Part shown: positions 5,744-5,871 of the stretch, in pieces
Numbering within the stretch: position 1 is the first letter of the stretch
Layout: every line of letters begins with the position of its first letter
Assembly (NCBI GenBank): GCA_020027415.1
Contig: JAHRAW010000202.1
Location: 1-5,871, forward strand
DNA from: Gammaproteobacteria bacterium
Lineage (GTDB): Bacteria; Pseudomonadota; Gammaproteobacteria; Arenicellales; Poriferihabitantaceae
Length of the DNA: 5,871 nucleotides
Reading direction: 5' to 3'
Notes under the pieces: model-generated
The model's database searches: none
What the model was told of the DNA's origin: nothing
What the model saw: only the letters and a program-made list of their open reading frames with translations
Made by a program: the position numbers and the translations under genes

Positions 5744-5791
5744 GCTGATATGCTGATATGCTGAGACGCTGAGAATTTGAGAGATTGAAAT
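5744..5791 (+). repeat. 8-bp tandem repeat (GCTGATAT type) between pfp and the next gene
   Basis: Units run head to tail at 5744 and 5752 (both GCTGATAT), 5760 (GCTGAGAC), 5768 (GCTGAGAA), then two decayed units at 5776 (TTTGAGAG) and 5784 (ATTGAAAT). TGA is kept at the same place in all six, so the array closes all three plus-strand frames. The last two units supply the ribosome binding site and the first bases of the start codon of the next gene. Confidence 0.85.
5779..5783 (+). promoter_or_regulatory. ribosome binding site for the last gene
   Basis: GAGAG lies 6 nt before the ATG at 5790, a good Shine-Dalgarno spacing. It lies within the fifth unit of the 8-bp repeat array, so the repeat itself appears to have supplied the site. 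Confidence 0.55.
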
Positions 5792-5871
5792 GACGCTAAC
5801 CAAAGCCCGCGAATTATTGAAAGTGCAAGTCGGTTTCGGCGGCGCGTATAACCGTCACTCGGCAAAATTAA
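5790..5871 (+). CDS. 5' end of a small uncharacterised protein (partial)
   Basis: The reading frame is open from ATG 5790 to the window edge, giving 27 residues: an amphipathic start MTLTKARELLKVQV followed by GFGGAYNRHSAKL. A well-placed GAGAG supports the start. The pattern of a short helix, then a glycine-rich turn and YNR, recalls small proteobacterial proteins of under 100 residues found near phosphofructokinase genes, but this is from memory and not provable from 27 residues. It follows pfp by 76 bp on the same strand and may be co-transcribed. Function unknown; the rest lies outside the window. Confidence 0.65.
   Translation, partial: MTLTKARELLKVQVGFGGAYNRHSAKL

Overview
The window reads as ordinary bacterial chromosome, dense in housekeeping genes and without mobile elements, RNA genes or CRISPR. 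By eye it is moderately GC-rich, with many GCG/CGC-type codons. The best guess for the source is a gammaproteobacterium or another proteobacterium. Two things point that way: a pyrophosphate-type phosphofructokinase, common in methanotrophs and chemolithotrophs, and C5-pathway haem synthesis by HemL. The taxonomic guess is weak and no single base string proves it.

Layout: positions 1-121 carry no convincing gene, only three degenerate copies of a GCGGGAATGACGGGG-like unit. From 3694 down to 122 four genes run on the minus strand in this order: hemL (glutamate-1-semialdehyde aminomutase), a five-helix MscS-type mechanosensitive channel of the YnaI/YbdG kind, a small SnoaL/NTF2-fold protein, and adk (adenylate kinase with a four-cysteine lid). 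The last two are 3 bp apart and almost certainly co-translated. A divergent intergenic region of about 320 bp (3695-4015) follows, with short repeats, a 9-bp perfect inverted repeat and a G/T-rich tract. On the plus strand come an uncharacterised 131-residue protein, the PPi-dependent phosphofructokinase (pfp), and the first 27 codons of another small uncharacterised protein cut by the window edge.

Functionally, pfp catalyses reversible PPi-linked phosphorylation of fructose 6-phosphate and adk balances AMP/ADP/ATP, so the two ends of the window share adenylate/pyrophosphate energy economy. HemL supplies 5-aminolevulinate for tetrapyrroles, and the MscS protein is a membrane safety valve. No direct link between all of them is visible.

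The most unusual structure is at the gene junctions. Two of them (after hemL and after pfp) carry 8-bp tandem repeats built on a CTG core, which place stop codons in all three frames of the upstream gene's strand. A 13-bp-period repeat follows the channel gene's stop. Five of the seven genes lack a visible Shine-Dalgarno sequence, and the channel gene has an extended -10 box so close to its ATG that its message may be nearly leaderless. I found no clear novel multi-gene system. The pfp locus with its two uncharacterised neighbours is the best candidate for an undescribed functional unit.
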